64,000 bases of DNA from Hymenopellis radicata (taxonomy: Eukaryota > Basidiomycota > Agaricomycetes > Agaricales > Physalacriaceae), in assembly GCA_015501595.1 (NCBI GenBank), contig JADNRX010000119.1, positions 62,001-126,000 on the forward strand, read 5' to 3'. Positions 12,149 through 22,494 of the stretch are shown here, piece after piece. How positions within the stretch are numbered: the stretch's first letter is position 1; every line of letters begins with the position of its first letter. Below the pieces are notes generated by a model. It made no database searches. It had not been told where the DNA came from and saw only the letters and a program-made list of their open reading frames with translations. A program made the translations under genes and the position numbers.

Positions 12149-12238
12149 CTTGGTGCAATCGGTACATTGGCTGTTCATATATTCTATGATTTAGGTCGGA
12201 CTTCACGGGTTCAATTCCCTTGGGGTCCATTTTGTCCA
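12149..12238 (+). repeat. tRNA-like segment (SINE head or tRNA relic)
   Basis: Starts GACCTCTTGGTGCAATCGGTA (A-box-like TGGTGCAATCGG) and ends with B-box-like GGGTTCAATTCCC followed by GGGGTCC. The outer GACCTC and GGGGTC can pair as an acceptor stem, and the set-up resembles a Trp-type tRNA. The anticodon region is AT-rich and too long, so a functional tRNA is unlikely. It is followed by CATTTTGTCC, and the minus-strand element near 30.9 kb has CATTTTGTTCC at the same place, suggesting one dispersed tRNA-derived family. Confidence 0.4.
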
Positions 12239-12481
12239 GGCTTATTGGTTGACACCGGTTAGGCCGCTCTTGACCGGTTACTGACCGGTTTGACCGTGAT
12301 CCGGTTTGACCGGTTAGTGGTCGGTTATCGGCAGTTATTGATATTTCCATTTTGCCATGACTGTTGACCGTGACCGGTCACTGACTGTAACCACAGTCAT
12401 TTTGTACAGCGGTTATGTACGGTCAGGTTAGGTCTGGCTAACAGTCTTTCAACGGTTATAAGACCTGACTTTCAAACGCTA

Positions 12482-13687
12482 TGCGTTCCTAACACACCGT
12501 GAACCCCCCATTAAAAATGTTCCAGGATTCCACTGTCTCATCGCGCAACACTCATCCTATTTTTCGAGATGAACGTGTGTTGCGCTTGTGCTCACGCTAT
12601 CTTCCACCTGCACCGACAGTCTGACGCTGATCAGTAAAGGTTACCAAGCTTTGCGAGCACTCGCATATCTGCTTCTAGTCACTGCCGTAGGTCGAGAACC
12701 GTTCTATGTGGATCCGGAAAGCCACATACCAGCGGATGTCTGTACTATTGCCAGTGCCGTACAGATAAATGTTCATCTTTTCCACGTTCATTCATTGATT
12801 TCCTTCTAGTTGCCCTTGTCCAATTCGACGCTGATCTACACCAGAGGTCCTCGAGCTCATATCTGCTCCTCCGTCACAGGAACCGTTCTATTCGGATCCA
12901 ACTGGCGACTCTGGTGTTCTACATGAGGTTATGCGCGCTGTTCTCGTCTAGTCCGCTAACTCTGCCGCCACCAGCACGGCAGTGACTATTGGCACGATGG
13001 CCACTACCATGCCCGCCGCGAGCGCAACCCGCACGACAACCTCCTCCCGCAATCGGAGCAACTACTGGAGCTGCTTCGGCTGGTTCGTCGGCTACCCTAG
13101 GCATGACCGACGTCCTTCAATCATATCAAGGTGAGGTCGGGCAAACCTAATGGTGAGCACGATGTCATGAGTCGCACTTGCGCTCCCACCTATCGACTGC
13201 GCTTACCCACCAAGGTTACCTGCACTAGGTACACGTGTTTATGATACCTTGATGGCTGATGAAGAACACAAGTCGATACCACTCCTCTCAGCTGTGAGTA
13301 CGTCTTCGTCTGCTTTCTGCCACCCTACTGACTTCGTTTCGACAGTACCGAGCCCGTGAGACGATTATTGGTGCATTCTCGTAGTTTCTTAATTACCCTC
13401 ATAGTACTTAGTGCAGAAGCTGGTAGCCTGCCCTGTATGTAGTGTAATCATTTCAATGTCAGTCGCTGTGGTGCAGCCATTCTTAACTATTGATATCTCC
13501 CGAAATAAGTGAAAAGCACTGATGAAAGGCTGTTCTTGTGTATCATCTTTGAGAGTAAGTTGGTGGAAAATATTGCACTTTTCGGTGATAATGCTGCTGA
13601 AAGAGCTAGGGGACCTATTTAAAAAGTAAACTTTTGGCTAATCGTGATAATCCTTCTAAAAGACGCGGAATAGTCAAATTAGCGCTA
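12482..13687. other. No gene recognised; local duplicated stretch
   Basis: Two related stretches about 200 bp apart (GACGCTGATC...ATATCTGCT...GAACCGTTCTAT near 12620-12715 and 12828-12895) look like a decayed tandem duplication. Alanine/arginine-rich frames around 12920-13100 reflect GC-rich sequence. No family is recognised. Confidence 0.4.
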
Positions 13688-13920
13688 CTGTACACTTTAA
13701 TTCAATTCGTCGGTCACGGGTCACAGAGGATCCGAAATCGACGAAAAGTCACAAGGGTCACAGCGAAAATTGAGAAAAAGTCCCCGGCGGGGCCCCCGCC
13801 AGCCTCCCGCCGCAGCTCCGCCGCGGCGGGAATTACCATATATGGTAATTCGTCGAAACCATAATTTCGTCGGACCGGTCACAGGTCACATGGGCCGACG
13901 AATTGAATGAAAGTCTACAG
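13688..13920. mobile_element. MITE family 2 (AATTCGTCGG-type ends), copy 1
   Basis: A 233-bp element flanked by TA, starting CTGTACACTTTAATTCAATT and ending in the inverse with GACGAATTGAATGAAAG and CTACAG. The interior repeats CGTCG, GGTCAC and a GCCGCGGCGG hairpin. Copy 2 lies at 29819-30082. TA flanks suggest a mariner-type MITE distinct from family 1. Confidence 0.8.
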
Positions 13921-14603
13921 TATTCTACAACTATTCTCGAAATATAACCTGGGGACTTTTTCCTGATGCACCCATCCTAACCGCCTATTAGTGAGTACGG
14001 GCATTGGCCGCGAAATCGACGGCGTGTTTGTTTCTGTTGATTTGGGGAATCTTATGGCAAATGCCTTGCGCTCTCGGTAGCTCTCTGTAGTCTTTGTTAA
14101 ACCACCTGGTTTTTGTACGGAACCACTGTCAAATTCAATCTTAAGGGGGCCCTGGCAATAGAATTTTTTCTTTCTGATATTTCTAAAATCCGGCTTTGTC
14201 TGACAACACACCGAAGGAAGATATGGAAAATTGGCTGCCAGGCCCCACTCTGCCACTCAAACAGCATCAACTGGTGTTTGAACACCCAACATATTCCTTC
14301 ACATCAGTAAATTCACGACTCTATAGAAGGGTATAGAATGTATAGCCGGAATAGGCTAGGTGATCGGATCGACTAGATGGCCCGGATTTCCCTATACCGC
14401 ATGTTTTCTCTACATATAGATCAAGCTTCTATACAACTTCTATACTGAACATGGTCCGTGCGCCAACTTCTTCGGGCCACGTGCACGTTCAGTTTTGGTT
14501 TTGCTCAAGTCCAGATCTTTACCCTCTCGACCACTTCCACCCCGGCACGAACACCTTATCTCGCTCCAGCGTGACTGGACAACGACAACGACACATCCAC
14601 AAG
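13921..14603. other. Gene-poor stretch with fragment of a TATAG-rich repeat
   Basis: Open frames at 14256-13915 (minus) have no recognisable family. From 14303, CATCAGTAAATTCACGACTC and repeated CTATA/TATAG words match in reverse the end of a similar stretch at 16925-17140, so both may be members of one small dispersed repeat family. Confidence 0.35.
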
Positions 14604-15620
14604 TAGACCTGGGCAAGAGTGTCTGGTGTTTAAGTGTGCACCCGGGTGCACTCGGCACTCACACCCGGGTGTCGAGTGTTTGGCGGTGTCGGGTAGTGTG
14701 TTTGCACGGGTGGGTACCCGAGTGCGGGTGTCCGGCTTTGGGCCGCGAGTACCCGTGCCCAAACACCCGTGTAAACACTCGGGTATTTACATATATATTT
14801 ATTGTTAAATTTACAAATTTTTCTCAAGTTAAACGGGGCCTTGCGGCCCAGAAACGAGGTATCTGTGTCAAATCCGGCGACTCGGGCCGAGATCCGAGAA
14901 AGGACGCGTAAGCGTGCGATCGGGTTCTGTCCTTGCTCTCTCTCTTCCACCACGACTGCCACGGCTGACCCGTCGCTCGACCTTGAGTCGGCGACGACGG
15001 CGCTCGACATTAGGTCGGCGTACACTGGCGCTCGACTTTGCGTCGGCGTCGAAAACCAGGAGACGACTTCGTGTCGTCTCCATGGATACCACAGCGACGA
15101 CTTGGCCACGGACAACAAGACGGCAAGGAGGACGACGATGAGAGAGAGAGGATGACACGAGGATGAGGAGGAGAAGATAGAGGATGAGGAGGATGAGGAG
15201 AGGTACGCGTTGAGGATGATGCGGCTGGACGACGAGACGTGGCTGGATGACGGGACGACCACGACGCAGACGACGCGTCAATCACCATCACCACCATCAC
15301 CCACCTCCCCTTCCTCACACCTCCACATCTCCCACTATCTGCATCATGCCCCGCCGCTGCTCCCCTCGCAATTGCTGGGGGATGCCGACGTGGCATGAGT
15401 TTGGAGTGGAGTGAGGAGGTGGGTGTACCCGTGTACACCCGTCACCACACACGGGTGTTGGTACACTCGGGTGCGTGAAACACCCGCGAATGGGTGCCGC
15501 ACTCGAGTGCCACACTCGGGTGTCACTCGAGTGCGGGTGTCCGGCTCTGAGGCACGAATGACCCGCCCTGCGAGTGCGAGTGCACCCGGGTGGGCACTCG
15601 TGCCCAGGTCTATCCACAAG
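14596..15620. mobile_element. hAT-type non-autonomous element, copy 1, with 8-bp target duplication TCCACAAG
   Basis: The element at 14604-15612 (1009 bp) begins TAGACCTGGGCAAGAGTGTC and ends GAGTGGGCACTCGTGCCC-type sequence into AGGTCTA. Both sides carry TCCACAAG (14596-14603 and 15613-15620), a perfect 8-bp duplication diagnostic of hAT-like insertion. Both subterminal zones are packed with CACCCGNGTG/GTGCACCCGGGTGC words. It has no transposase. The second copy, in opposite orientation, interrupts the NLR gene at 21408-22486. Confidence 0.9.
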
Positions 15621-16081
15621 CGACAACTACAACCACAAAGGCACCACGGATGACACCCACGACAGCACCACCGCAAGTGTTGCGGTGCTGACGACGACCG
15701 GCAGTGCAGGAGCGCCAGAAAGGACGGGCATATGCGAGGGCAGCAGGTGATGATGACATGGGTAAGGATTACCATGGCAGGGGGACACTGCACCAGGATG
15801 CGGGCAGCACATCCCCGCAAGTAACTTGGATGAGGTCAATGGCAGCAGTGGCCAGTAAGGATGTCAGCAGGCGCATCTTCCAACAACGACGAGGATAGTG
15901 ACAACACCACCTAATGAGGGCCACGACGATATGTCAACAAGGACGAGTGACGCCGACAACGAGAACGAGACCGACAAGTTCGTTTGGTGCGCAATTGGAT
16001 GACCGGAGAATTGGTCAGTGGCCAAACCGTCTCTCTCCCTTCTACCACCACCACGGTCTCAATTCGGTCACGGTCCTTTCT

Positions 16082-16525
16082 TCGCAGTCTCCATGGAGGT
16101 GCATCGAACTGACCACGACTGTGTTCAGGCACTGTACTACTTTCTCCACCAAACCGACGGCTGGGGTCTCAAAGGCATTGTTACGGCGGTCATGGTGTTC
16201 GACACCATCCATCAAGTGCTCATTTCACACACTGGTACGCTGACCTCATCTTTATCTATCGCTTCCGATACATCGACTAACGGACCTTCTAAGTATTCGC
16301 CGTCTATGCTCTTATCCATGTGCACACCTTTGAGGAGCTCGGCGTGCTCAAGGTTCGTATTCATCCTTTCCATTTCTGATACAAAATTTCTCATGTTCTC
16401 AGGCGCTCTTACTGTCAACGCCCTCACAGCGGCTGAAGACATCACGATCACAACGGCTGTCATCTGCCTTCTAGCCCAATCAAGGCGGTGCTTTGCCAAC
16501 TCCCGCAGGATGATCAAGATGCTGG
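16082..16525 (+). pseudogene. Fragment of a DUF6534-family multipass membrane protein
   Basis: Plus-strand exons carry DCVQALYYFLHQTDGW, then TAVMVFDTIHQVLISHT (about 16130-16230), a spliced AVYALIHVHTFEEL exon (16290-16350) and LTAAEDITITTAVICLLAQS with a following S-RR-MIKML (16400-16525). This order matches the fungal DUF6534 seven-helix-like family: helix, FDTxHQ motif, helix, D..I..A.I..LL..SR. Short GT-AG introns fit. The N-terminal third and the C-terminus are missing, and a repeat module starts right after at 16597. It looks like a captured or truncated gene piece. Confidence 0.5.
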
Positions 16526-16596
16526 TACGTATCGTTGTGCACCTTCTTCCGGTTCGTCTCCCTCGGATCTGATTTTTCGTCTCGCCAAGTGACTGG

Positions 16597-16720
16597 ATGT
16601 TTGCGGGCTTCAAGACCCCCGGCAGTCCCGCTGGATGCATAAGCCCTCCAACGAGGCTGCGGATCAACGTGGCGATGGTGACGGCGGCAGCAGTGGCGAC
16701 GAAAGGAGCAGCAGGTATGT
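16597..16720 (+). repeat. Hairpin module M1, copy d
   Basis: GCGGGCTTCAAGACCCCCGG, then GGATGCATAAGCCCTCCAAC and GAGGCTG, followed after 70 bp by GCAGCAG and GTATGTATTCC. The lead and the first hairpin match copies a-c; the second hairpin is lost. Confidence 0.55.
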
Positions 16721-17411
16721 ATTCCTTTTATATTGACTTACCCATCTTTGACGGTCGTTCTAGTGCTTCCCACTTTTTTATTTATCGCAGATCACGGCGC
16801 CGATAGCGGTGGGGGCGCGTTCATCGCCCTGGCAACGGCAACATTGACAAGCCATAATCCCCACCAACACCTTACCCTTCGTTGTGTGAGTGTCTAGATA
16901 GTAGTAGTATATGTCAAATGAAAAGACTATTTTGGCCCCCTACGAATGTGTGAATTTTCCGTATAAAATCTAAATAATGGTATAGAACCACTCGTAAATC
17001 TAGTATAGACAATTACTTCTCTATACCAATGCATGAGTAGGGGTGGTATAGGATCTGCAGATTCACTTTTCTCCTATACCGGTGAAAAACGGTATAGGCG
17101 GCATAGTTTATGCCGCCTATAGATCCGTGAATTTACTGATGCATTCAAATGTTCCAGTGTGGGCGCAACGATTGATGTCGAGAAATGCGATCGGTGTATG
17201 ATGTAATCACTCCTTGCCCATGACACGACTCAAAACTCTTCGCATTGTTGTTTTTAGACATCCAGATCGATTGACATCGGGCCCAGGAGAAGGTTATCCT
17301 TGAGAAGTTCGAAACCAAGGCCCATAGCACGTTGAAGACCAAGAGCCAAAGCAGCTGCAATCGTGTCAGCAATCAAGCGGAGACGTGAATGGGTGACTTC
17401 AGAGCGCATTA
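16721..17411. other. No gene; TATAG-rich dispersed repeat at 16925-17140
   Basis: Contains many GGTATAG/CTATACC words, a perfect local hairpin (TAGGCGGCATA...TATGCCGCCTA near 17094-17122) and the reverse of the 14303 sequence at 17105-17140. Minus-strand frames at 17372-17145 are unrecognised. Confidence 0.35.
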
Positions 17412-17662
17412 CTGTACCGTTTCGACCAGTAATTCGCATACCGCATCACGGAGCCACGTGAAGCGAAGCTATAGATAGCCCATATCGCGTCACGGTCCAG
17501 TTTTCCAGGCACAGATCACCCAAAATGGAAATTTTCGGCCCCGCCTGGTGGCGGGGTGTCCCAATCAGGTAATTCCCATTGCTGTGCCTGGAAACGAAGC
17601 TATTCCCTGTAGGTTCGCGGCATATCGTCACATGCCGCGAACCTATGGTTGAAACGGTACAG
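17412..17662. mobile_element. MITE family 1, copy 2
   Basis: 251 bp between TA dinucleotides, starting CTGTACCGTTTCGACC and ending GGTTGAAACGGTACAG. The internal order (TTCGCATA, GGGTGTCCCAATCAGGTAAT, TGTGCCTGGAAACGAAGCTA) parallels copies at 7147, 56950 and 57815 with more divergence. Confidence 0.8.
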
Positions 17663-18925
17663 TACCAGGTTTTATACACTACCAGAGGTCACAAACAACA
17701 AAGAAGAAACAGATGTAGAACTAGAAGTTGAAGAGGCTGATGATGCAGACGGTGTAGGATTCGGCAGGTAATTTCACGTAGAATTAGATGAGATAAATAG
17801 TCCAAATTAGTGTGCATAGATTCGATGTATCCTGTAGACAATGTAGACATACTGGTCACTGTGATTGGAGTTCAATGAAGGTCAGAGGAGGTCAAGAACG
17901 AGATTTGCCATCGATTGAGCGAGGTATGCGGGAGCCAAACAGACGTCAACATGCTGCCGATCTGGCAGGCAATGCCCGTACTCACTATTAGTGCTCACCC
18001 TCGCTGATGCGCCGTCTCACTCCCATTCCCGAACCATTTTGTCCACATTCCCGCTTGTGTTCCAATTTCGCAGCGGACCAGCCGCCTCTCTCGCCGTTGA
18101 CCCACGCACACCCGCCCTCGAATGCATGTCCAAGCTTGTGCGTATGCTCAGCGAGACCATCCGACCCCACCTTGTCTCTATACCTACGAAGCGGAAAAAA
18201 TATCCCGGACTTTAATCTTTTTCGACGAGACACTTTTCAATATGCTCGTTCCGTTGCCAGAAAACAAATATGTACCAATCACACATCTTTTGACGCTGAT
18301 CTAGTCACTCCCTACCCCACATCCAGAGCCGGTCGTTGCTGCTGCGACTATCACGTGTTTGGCGTCTCTCCTTGCCAGTTGCTGCTTAAAGCATAAGGGA
18401 TCTGCGACGGGCTGGGAACATCGCCGCGAGCTGGGCTGGTCGGGCGAGTGGAATGATTCGGATTGCGAGGCGATCATGAAGCGTCTGCGGGGATTAAAGA
18501 CATGAATTTATGATAGAGAAGCCTGGTGCTTTGAATGACGGTCAAGTTGGGCATAATGGACCCTCTCGTGTATGCCTACTCTTTCTTATAATATTACATG
18601 CCTAGTCTCATTCTATGTAGCACCAGTATTACGGTACTGCCACCTCTGTTGTCAATAACTTTAATATCTGTGATAACCGTGCTAGCTCAGTGGATTTGAA
18701 CATTTGAGAGTGAACTTGAACATACCAAACTTGAGACACATGGTCTTGAATGCTTAGACCGCAATCTGTAGTACAGGATCGTTCTTACAGGAAGTGTGGT
18801 GTGTTATTTAATAGGCTAGGGCATTCAGTGGACTACAAGGTAAATATGCTCTCAATCATTTAAAAAGGAGCATGATATACTTTCGTGATGTATAGATGTA
18901 CGTACTACAGAGTTGAATACAAAGA
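17663..18925. other. 3' flank of the NLR gene, no gene recognised
   Basis: About 1.26 kb without a supportable gene. Overlapping open frames at 17988-18396 on both strands have no recognisable motif. The last 300 bp are AT-rich and would contain the 3' end of the WD40 transcript on the minus strand. Confidence 0.4.
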
Positions 18926-21127
18926 TCAAGAAATATAGCATTTATGCCAGTCTTCACCAATATGACAGTCCTTGAATGAGAGTGTGGAATATCCCTTTTG
19001 TGATATGATCATAGCAGTCTCTGGTGTGAGGAGTGAAGAGTGCCGCTCAGGAGAAAGCCACATAAGCCGTGAATCATCGTGTGACCAAATCCACCCATCA
19101 GACTCGACATTCCATAATGGAGGATTATCTATATTTTGCCACACACGAACTGACATGTCATCTGAACCAGAGACAATATGTGTTCCGTCAGGTGAAAATG
19201 CCACAGATCTGACCTGACCGGTATGGCCACAAAGTACTCTTTCTGCATCTGTCATCACATCCCAAACTCGAATAGAATTATCAGTTAGTAGCCCAATCAC
19301 AATTTGATATTCAATCTTTGGAGAAAAGGCAACTAATGGGCCAGGCCACCCAACGGCCTTTTGGCCAATGTAAATCTCCTTTGAATGTTTGCCTGTCTTT
19401 ACATCCCATATGATGACAAATCCATCTATAGATCCAGAGACAATTTGCTTGCCACTAATGGAAACAGCAACAGATGTGACTCTTCCTGTATGGCCTGTGA
19501 GCACTTTTATGTTCTCTCCATTTCTCATATCCCAGATTCGGATAGATCTATCCACAGAACCAGAAACAAGTTGGAAATTATAAGGGAAGAAAGCAACAGA
19601 TGTGATAGACTCTGTGTGGCCCTTAAGAGTTTCAAGTTGCTCTCCTGTTCTGGAATTCCAGATAATCAAGTCTCCAGTGCATAAGCCAGTTATAATATGA
19701 GTACTATCAGGAGAAAATAACAAGCATGTCACTTCCTCACTGATGTACTGCTCAATTAACAGCTTTTCAGATATTATATCCCAAATGAGAACACCAACAG
19801 GCTGAGGATCACCATATTTCACAGCTGCAGAGCATGCTAGTGTACCATCACTAGAGAGTGCTAGATGGGGGAAATTGAGGTGATGTGCAGTGTAATTCAA
19901 CTCTTTGAGCTGTCGGCCTGTAGTAGCATCCCATATCTGAATAGTTTTGTCTAGAGATGAAGAGATGACCTGTTTGCCATCTGAAGAGAATGCTACCCAC
20001 TGAACTCCATCTATGTGGCCTTCAAGCTTTTCTGATCGTTTACTCACTATTGTAGTACTCCAAATACGAATAGAACAATCATTTGCAGCAGATACAATTC
20101 GAGTATCATCGTGAGAGAACATCACAGACCAAATATTATTTATATGACCAGTGAGCTTGTTCAACAACTCCTCCTTTGCAATATCCCAAACTTGAATTGA
20201 GTTATCTGTCGATCCTGAAACAATTTTCTGTCCAGTATGAGAAAATGCAATAGAGGTGACAGCTGAGGTGTGAATATTGAACTGCTTTAATTCTTTACCC
20301 GTAAATGCATCCCAGATCCGTATCGAGTTGTCAGCAGAACCAGATACAATATGCAGACCGCATGGGGAGCATGCAACAGACTTGACCCACTCAGTATGAC
20401 CAGTCAATTTCCTTACTTGCTGTCCCGTTTGTACATCCCAAATTCGCACTGACATGTTATGCGAGCCAGAGACAACTTGTGTATCATTATATGAAAACGC
20501 CACAGATTGAACCCAATCAGTATGACCATTCAATTGCTTAAGCTGGTCACCAATCTTTGGGTCTCTAGTCCATATGCGTACAGACTTGTCTACAGAACCG
20601 GAGACAATGTATTGAGTATTATGAGAAAAAGCTACAGCATTGACATCCTGAGCATGTCCCAATAGTTCTCTCAACAGCTCTCCAGTTAATACATCCCAAA
20701 TATGAATGGACATATCCATGAAAGCAGCAATGAGATATGCACCATCATCAGAAAAAGACAAAGATGTAATCCATTTTGTATGGCCCACTAGCTCCTGCAG
20801 TAGGTCACCTGTAGTAGAATCCCAGATCTGAATGCTTAGATCTGTGAAGAGGACAGTTGAGGTGGAGATGGCAATCGAGGCGGAAGCAATCTTCAAGTCA
20901 TCAGATGAAAAGACAACAGTTTTTGCAGAGGTTGGAATAGTAAGAAGTGGTGCAACATCAATAAATGCAGGTAAGAACAAAGGCAGCCGAATAAAGCGAG
21001 GTTTCCATATTTTGGAAATTGGTGCTGAGAGACTCCAAGTGCTGAGACAAGAGATATAGAGATGGGGAGTTGATTGGGATGCATAACTTCCTGTAAATAA
21101 CATGATGAAACTGACAGCATCATCAAC
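18926..21127 (-). CDS. WD40 repeat domain exon of the NLR (open reading frame)
   Basis: A single long open frame. It follows a 55-nt intron (GTACACTTC...CTAAATCAG, CTAAT branch site) that joins R-W-L-K-L-K to E-A-E-S-N. The first segment (DDAVSFIMLF, TPHLYISCLSTW) is the linker typical between NACHT and WD40 in these receptors. About 13 repeats follow, each with GH near the start and IW/VW-D near the end (GHTKWITSLSF, GHTDWVQSVAF, GHTGQVRSVAF). WD40 propellers in such receptors are thought to bind the trigger. Repeats are similar but not identical, so recent concerted expansion is not obvious. It could be translated on its own only if a new start were used. Confidence 0.8.
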   Translation of the reverse strand, partial: VDDAVSFIMLFTGSYASQSTPHLYISCLSTWSLSAPISKIWKPRFIRLPLFLPAFIDVAPLLTIPTSAKTVVFSSDDLKIASASIAISTSTVLFTDLSIQIWDSTTGDLLQELVGHTKWITSLSFSDDGAYLIAAFMDMSIHIWDVLTGELLRELLGHAQDVNAVAFSHNTQYIVSGSVDKSVRIWTRDPKIGDQLKQLNGHTDWVQSVAFSYNDTQVVSGSHNMSVRIWDVQTGQQVRKLTGHTEWVKSVACSPCGLHIVSGSADNSIRIWDAFTGKELKQFNIHTSAVTSIAFSHTGQKIVSGSTDNSIQVWDIAKEELLNKLTGHINNIWSVMFSHDDTRIVSAANDCSIRIWSTTIVSKRSEKLEGHIDGVQWVAFSSDGKQVISSSLDKTIQIWDATTGRQLKELNYTAHHLNFPHLALSSDGTLACSAAVKYGDPQPVGVLIWDIISEKLLIEQYISEEVTCLLFSPDSTHIITGLCTGDLIIWNSRTGEQLETLKGHTESITSVAFFPYNFQLVSGSVDRSIRIWDMRNGENIKVLTGHTGRVTSVAVSISGKQIVSGSIDGFVIIWDVKTGKHSKEIYIGQKAVGWPGPLVAFSPKIEYQIVIGLLTDNSIRVWDVMTDAERVLCGHTGQVRSVAFSPDGTHIVSGSDDMSVRVWQNIDNPPLWNVESDGWIWSHDDSRLMWLSPERHSSLLTPETAMIISQKGYSTLSFKDCHIGEDWHKCYIS

Positions 21128-21399
21128 TAATGCAGATATGTTACTTTCAGCTTCTGATTTAGAATGAACATTAGACAATATCAATAAACTATTGAAAGAG
21201 AAGTGTACCTTTGAGTTTCAGCCATCTACGAGCACATTGAAGAAGAGGAAAACAAAGTGATTTAGATGCAATGAGATTCATTGCTTCCAACCAAAATAGG
21301 AAAACATTTGTCAAAAAGGCTTTTAGATCGTCATGCAGGGACAACCTATCAATATGTCCCGCTGCAAGCAGATGCTCACCCCAATGACGACCTGCGTAT

Positions 21400-22494
21400 T
21401 GAAGAACTAGACCTGGGCACGAGTGCCCACCCGGGTGCACTCGCACTCGTACGGCGGGTTATTCGCGGCTCTAGGCCGGACACCCGCATTCGAGTGACAC
21501 CCGAGTGTGGCACTCGAGTGCGGCACCCACTCGCGGGTGTTTCACATACACGAGTGTGTTGCCACTCGTGTATGGTGGCGGGTGTACCCGTGTACACCCG
21601 CATCCTCCACCTTACTCGCGGTCATTTCATGCCACGTCGGCATCCTCTAGCAATTGCGGGAGGAGCATCGGCGGTGCATGATGATGATAACGCGAGGGGT
21701 ACGGGGATGTGAGGAAGCGGTGGGGGAGAGGGAGGGTAGAGGTGGTGGAGCTTGCCCATGAAGTAGATACCTATAATAAGAGTGTCAGTGAGAGTCAACA
21801 GCGTCTTCAGACGCCCCAGATATCAAAAGGAAATAAGAAAAACGCACGCAAATCCACCACGTCGCCAGCAGACGACGTAGCAGCCCAGATCCCCGCCCCC
21901 GCTCTTCAAGCACGCTGTTCAGCGTGGCGGGCGGCGTCTCCTCCTTGTAGTATGCCGGCGCCGACTGTAAGTCGAGCGCCAATAGTCCTGCTGCCTCGGT
22001 TGCGAGGGCTTACACATCTGACTGGCGTGTTTCCGTGGAGACGACTTGCAGTCATTCTCCATTTGTACGGCGCCGACTCAGAGTCGAGCGCCCGTGTCGT
22101 CATCGCCGACTCAAAGTCGAGCGACGGGACGTCAGTAGTGGTGGTAGTGGCTGAAAGAGAAAAGAACGGGCCGATCGCACGCTTACGCGTCGCTTCGGCA
22201 CTCGGCCCGAGTCGCCGGATCTGGAAAAAATAGTGTATATGGCTCGTTTATGCCCCGTTTAAGTTCAAAAAAATTCTAAAATTAAGTTTAAATATGTATC
22301 TGAATTGTCGGGTGTATACACGGGTGTTTGTGCACGGGTACTCGTGGCCCAAAGCCAGACACCCGCACTCGGGTGGACACCCGTCCCAACACCCTACCCG
22401 GCACTGCCAAACACTCGACACCCGGGTGTGAGTGCCGAATGCACCCGGGTGCACACTTAAACACTAGACACTCGCGCCCACGTCTATGAAGAAC
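21400..22494. mobile_element. hAT-type non-autonomous element, copy 2, inside the NLR gene, target duplication TGAAGAAC
   Basis: The element at 21408-22486 (1079 bp) is flanked by TGAAGAAC at 21400-21407 and 22487-22494. Its left end, TAGACCTGGGCACGAGTGCC and following 70 bp, is nearly identical to the reverse of the right end of the copy at 14604-15612. The interior includes a piece with GTGTAAGCCCTCGCAACCGA (minus), resembling the first hairpin of module M1. No transposase. Confidence 0.92.

Larger units (their letters stand above)
9331..12481. mobile_element. 3.15 kb non-autonomous element with TAGCGTTTGAAAGTCAGG inverted ends and ACCGGT-rich subterminal arrays
   Basis: The left end TAGCGTTTGAAAGTCAGGTT recurs inverted at the right end (CCTGACTTTCAAACGCTA, ending 12481). 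Inside each end lie dense ACCGGT/GACCGGT repeats (9421-9560 and 12240-12430), a subterminal layout typical of hAT-type elements. No transposase is seen. The interior holds repeat modules near 10.15-10.33, 11.12-11.29 and 11.73-11.85 kb and a tRNA-like segment. A clean 8-bp target duplication is not visible (GGCGCATC against TGCGTTCC), so the boundary is supported by the ends only. Confidence 0.6.

Noticed and set aside
12149..12238. Functional tRNA
   Set aside because: Anticodon arm cannot be formed and the central part is AT-rich and too long; kept as a tRNA-derived repeat only.
9323..12489. 8-bp target duplication for the 3.15 kb element
   Set aside because: Flanks GGCGCATC and TGCGTTCC do not match; only the inverted ends were used as evidence.
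14495..15440. Several overlapping open frames with His/Pro/Val-rich translations
   Set aside because: They fall inside the hAT-type element and reflect its CACCCGGGTG-rich ends and GC-rich interior.
19385..19684. Plus-strand open frames within the WD40 region
   Set aside because: Antisense shadows produced by the WD40 repeat periodicity.
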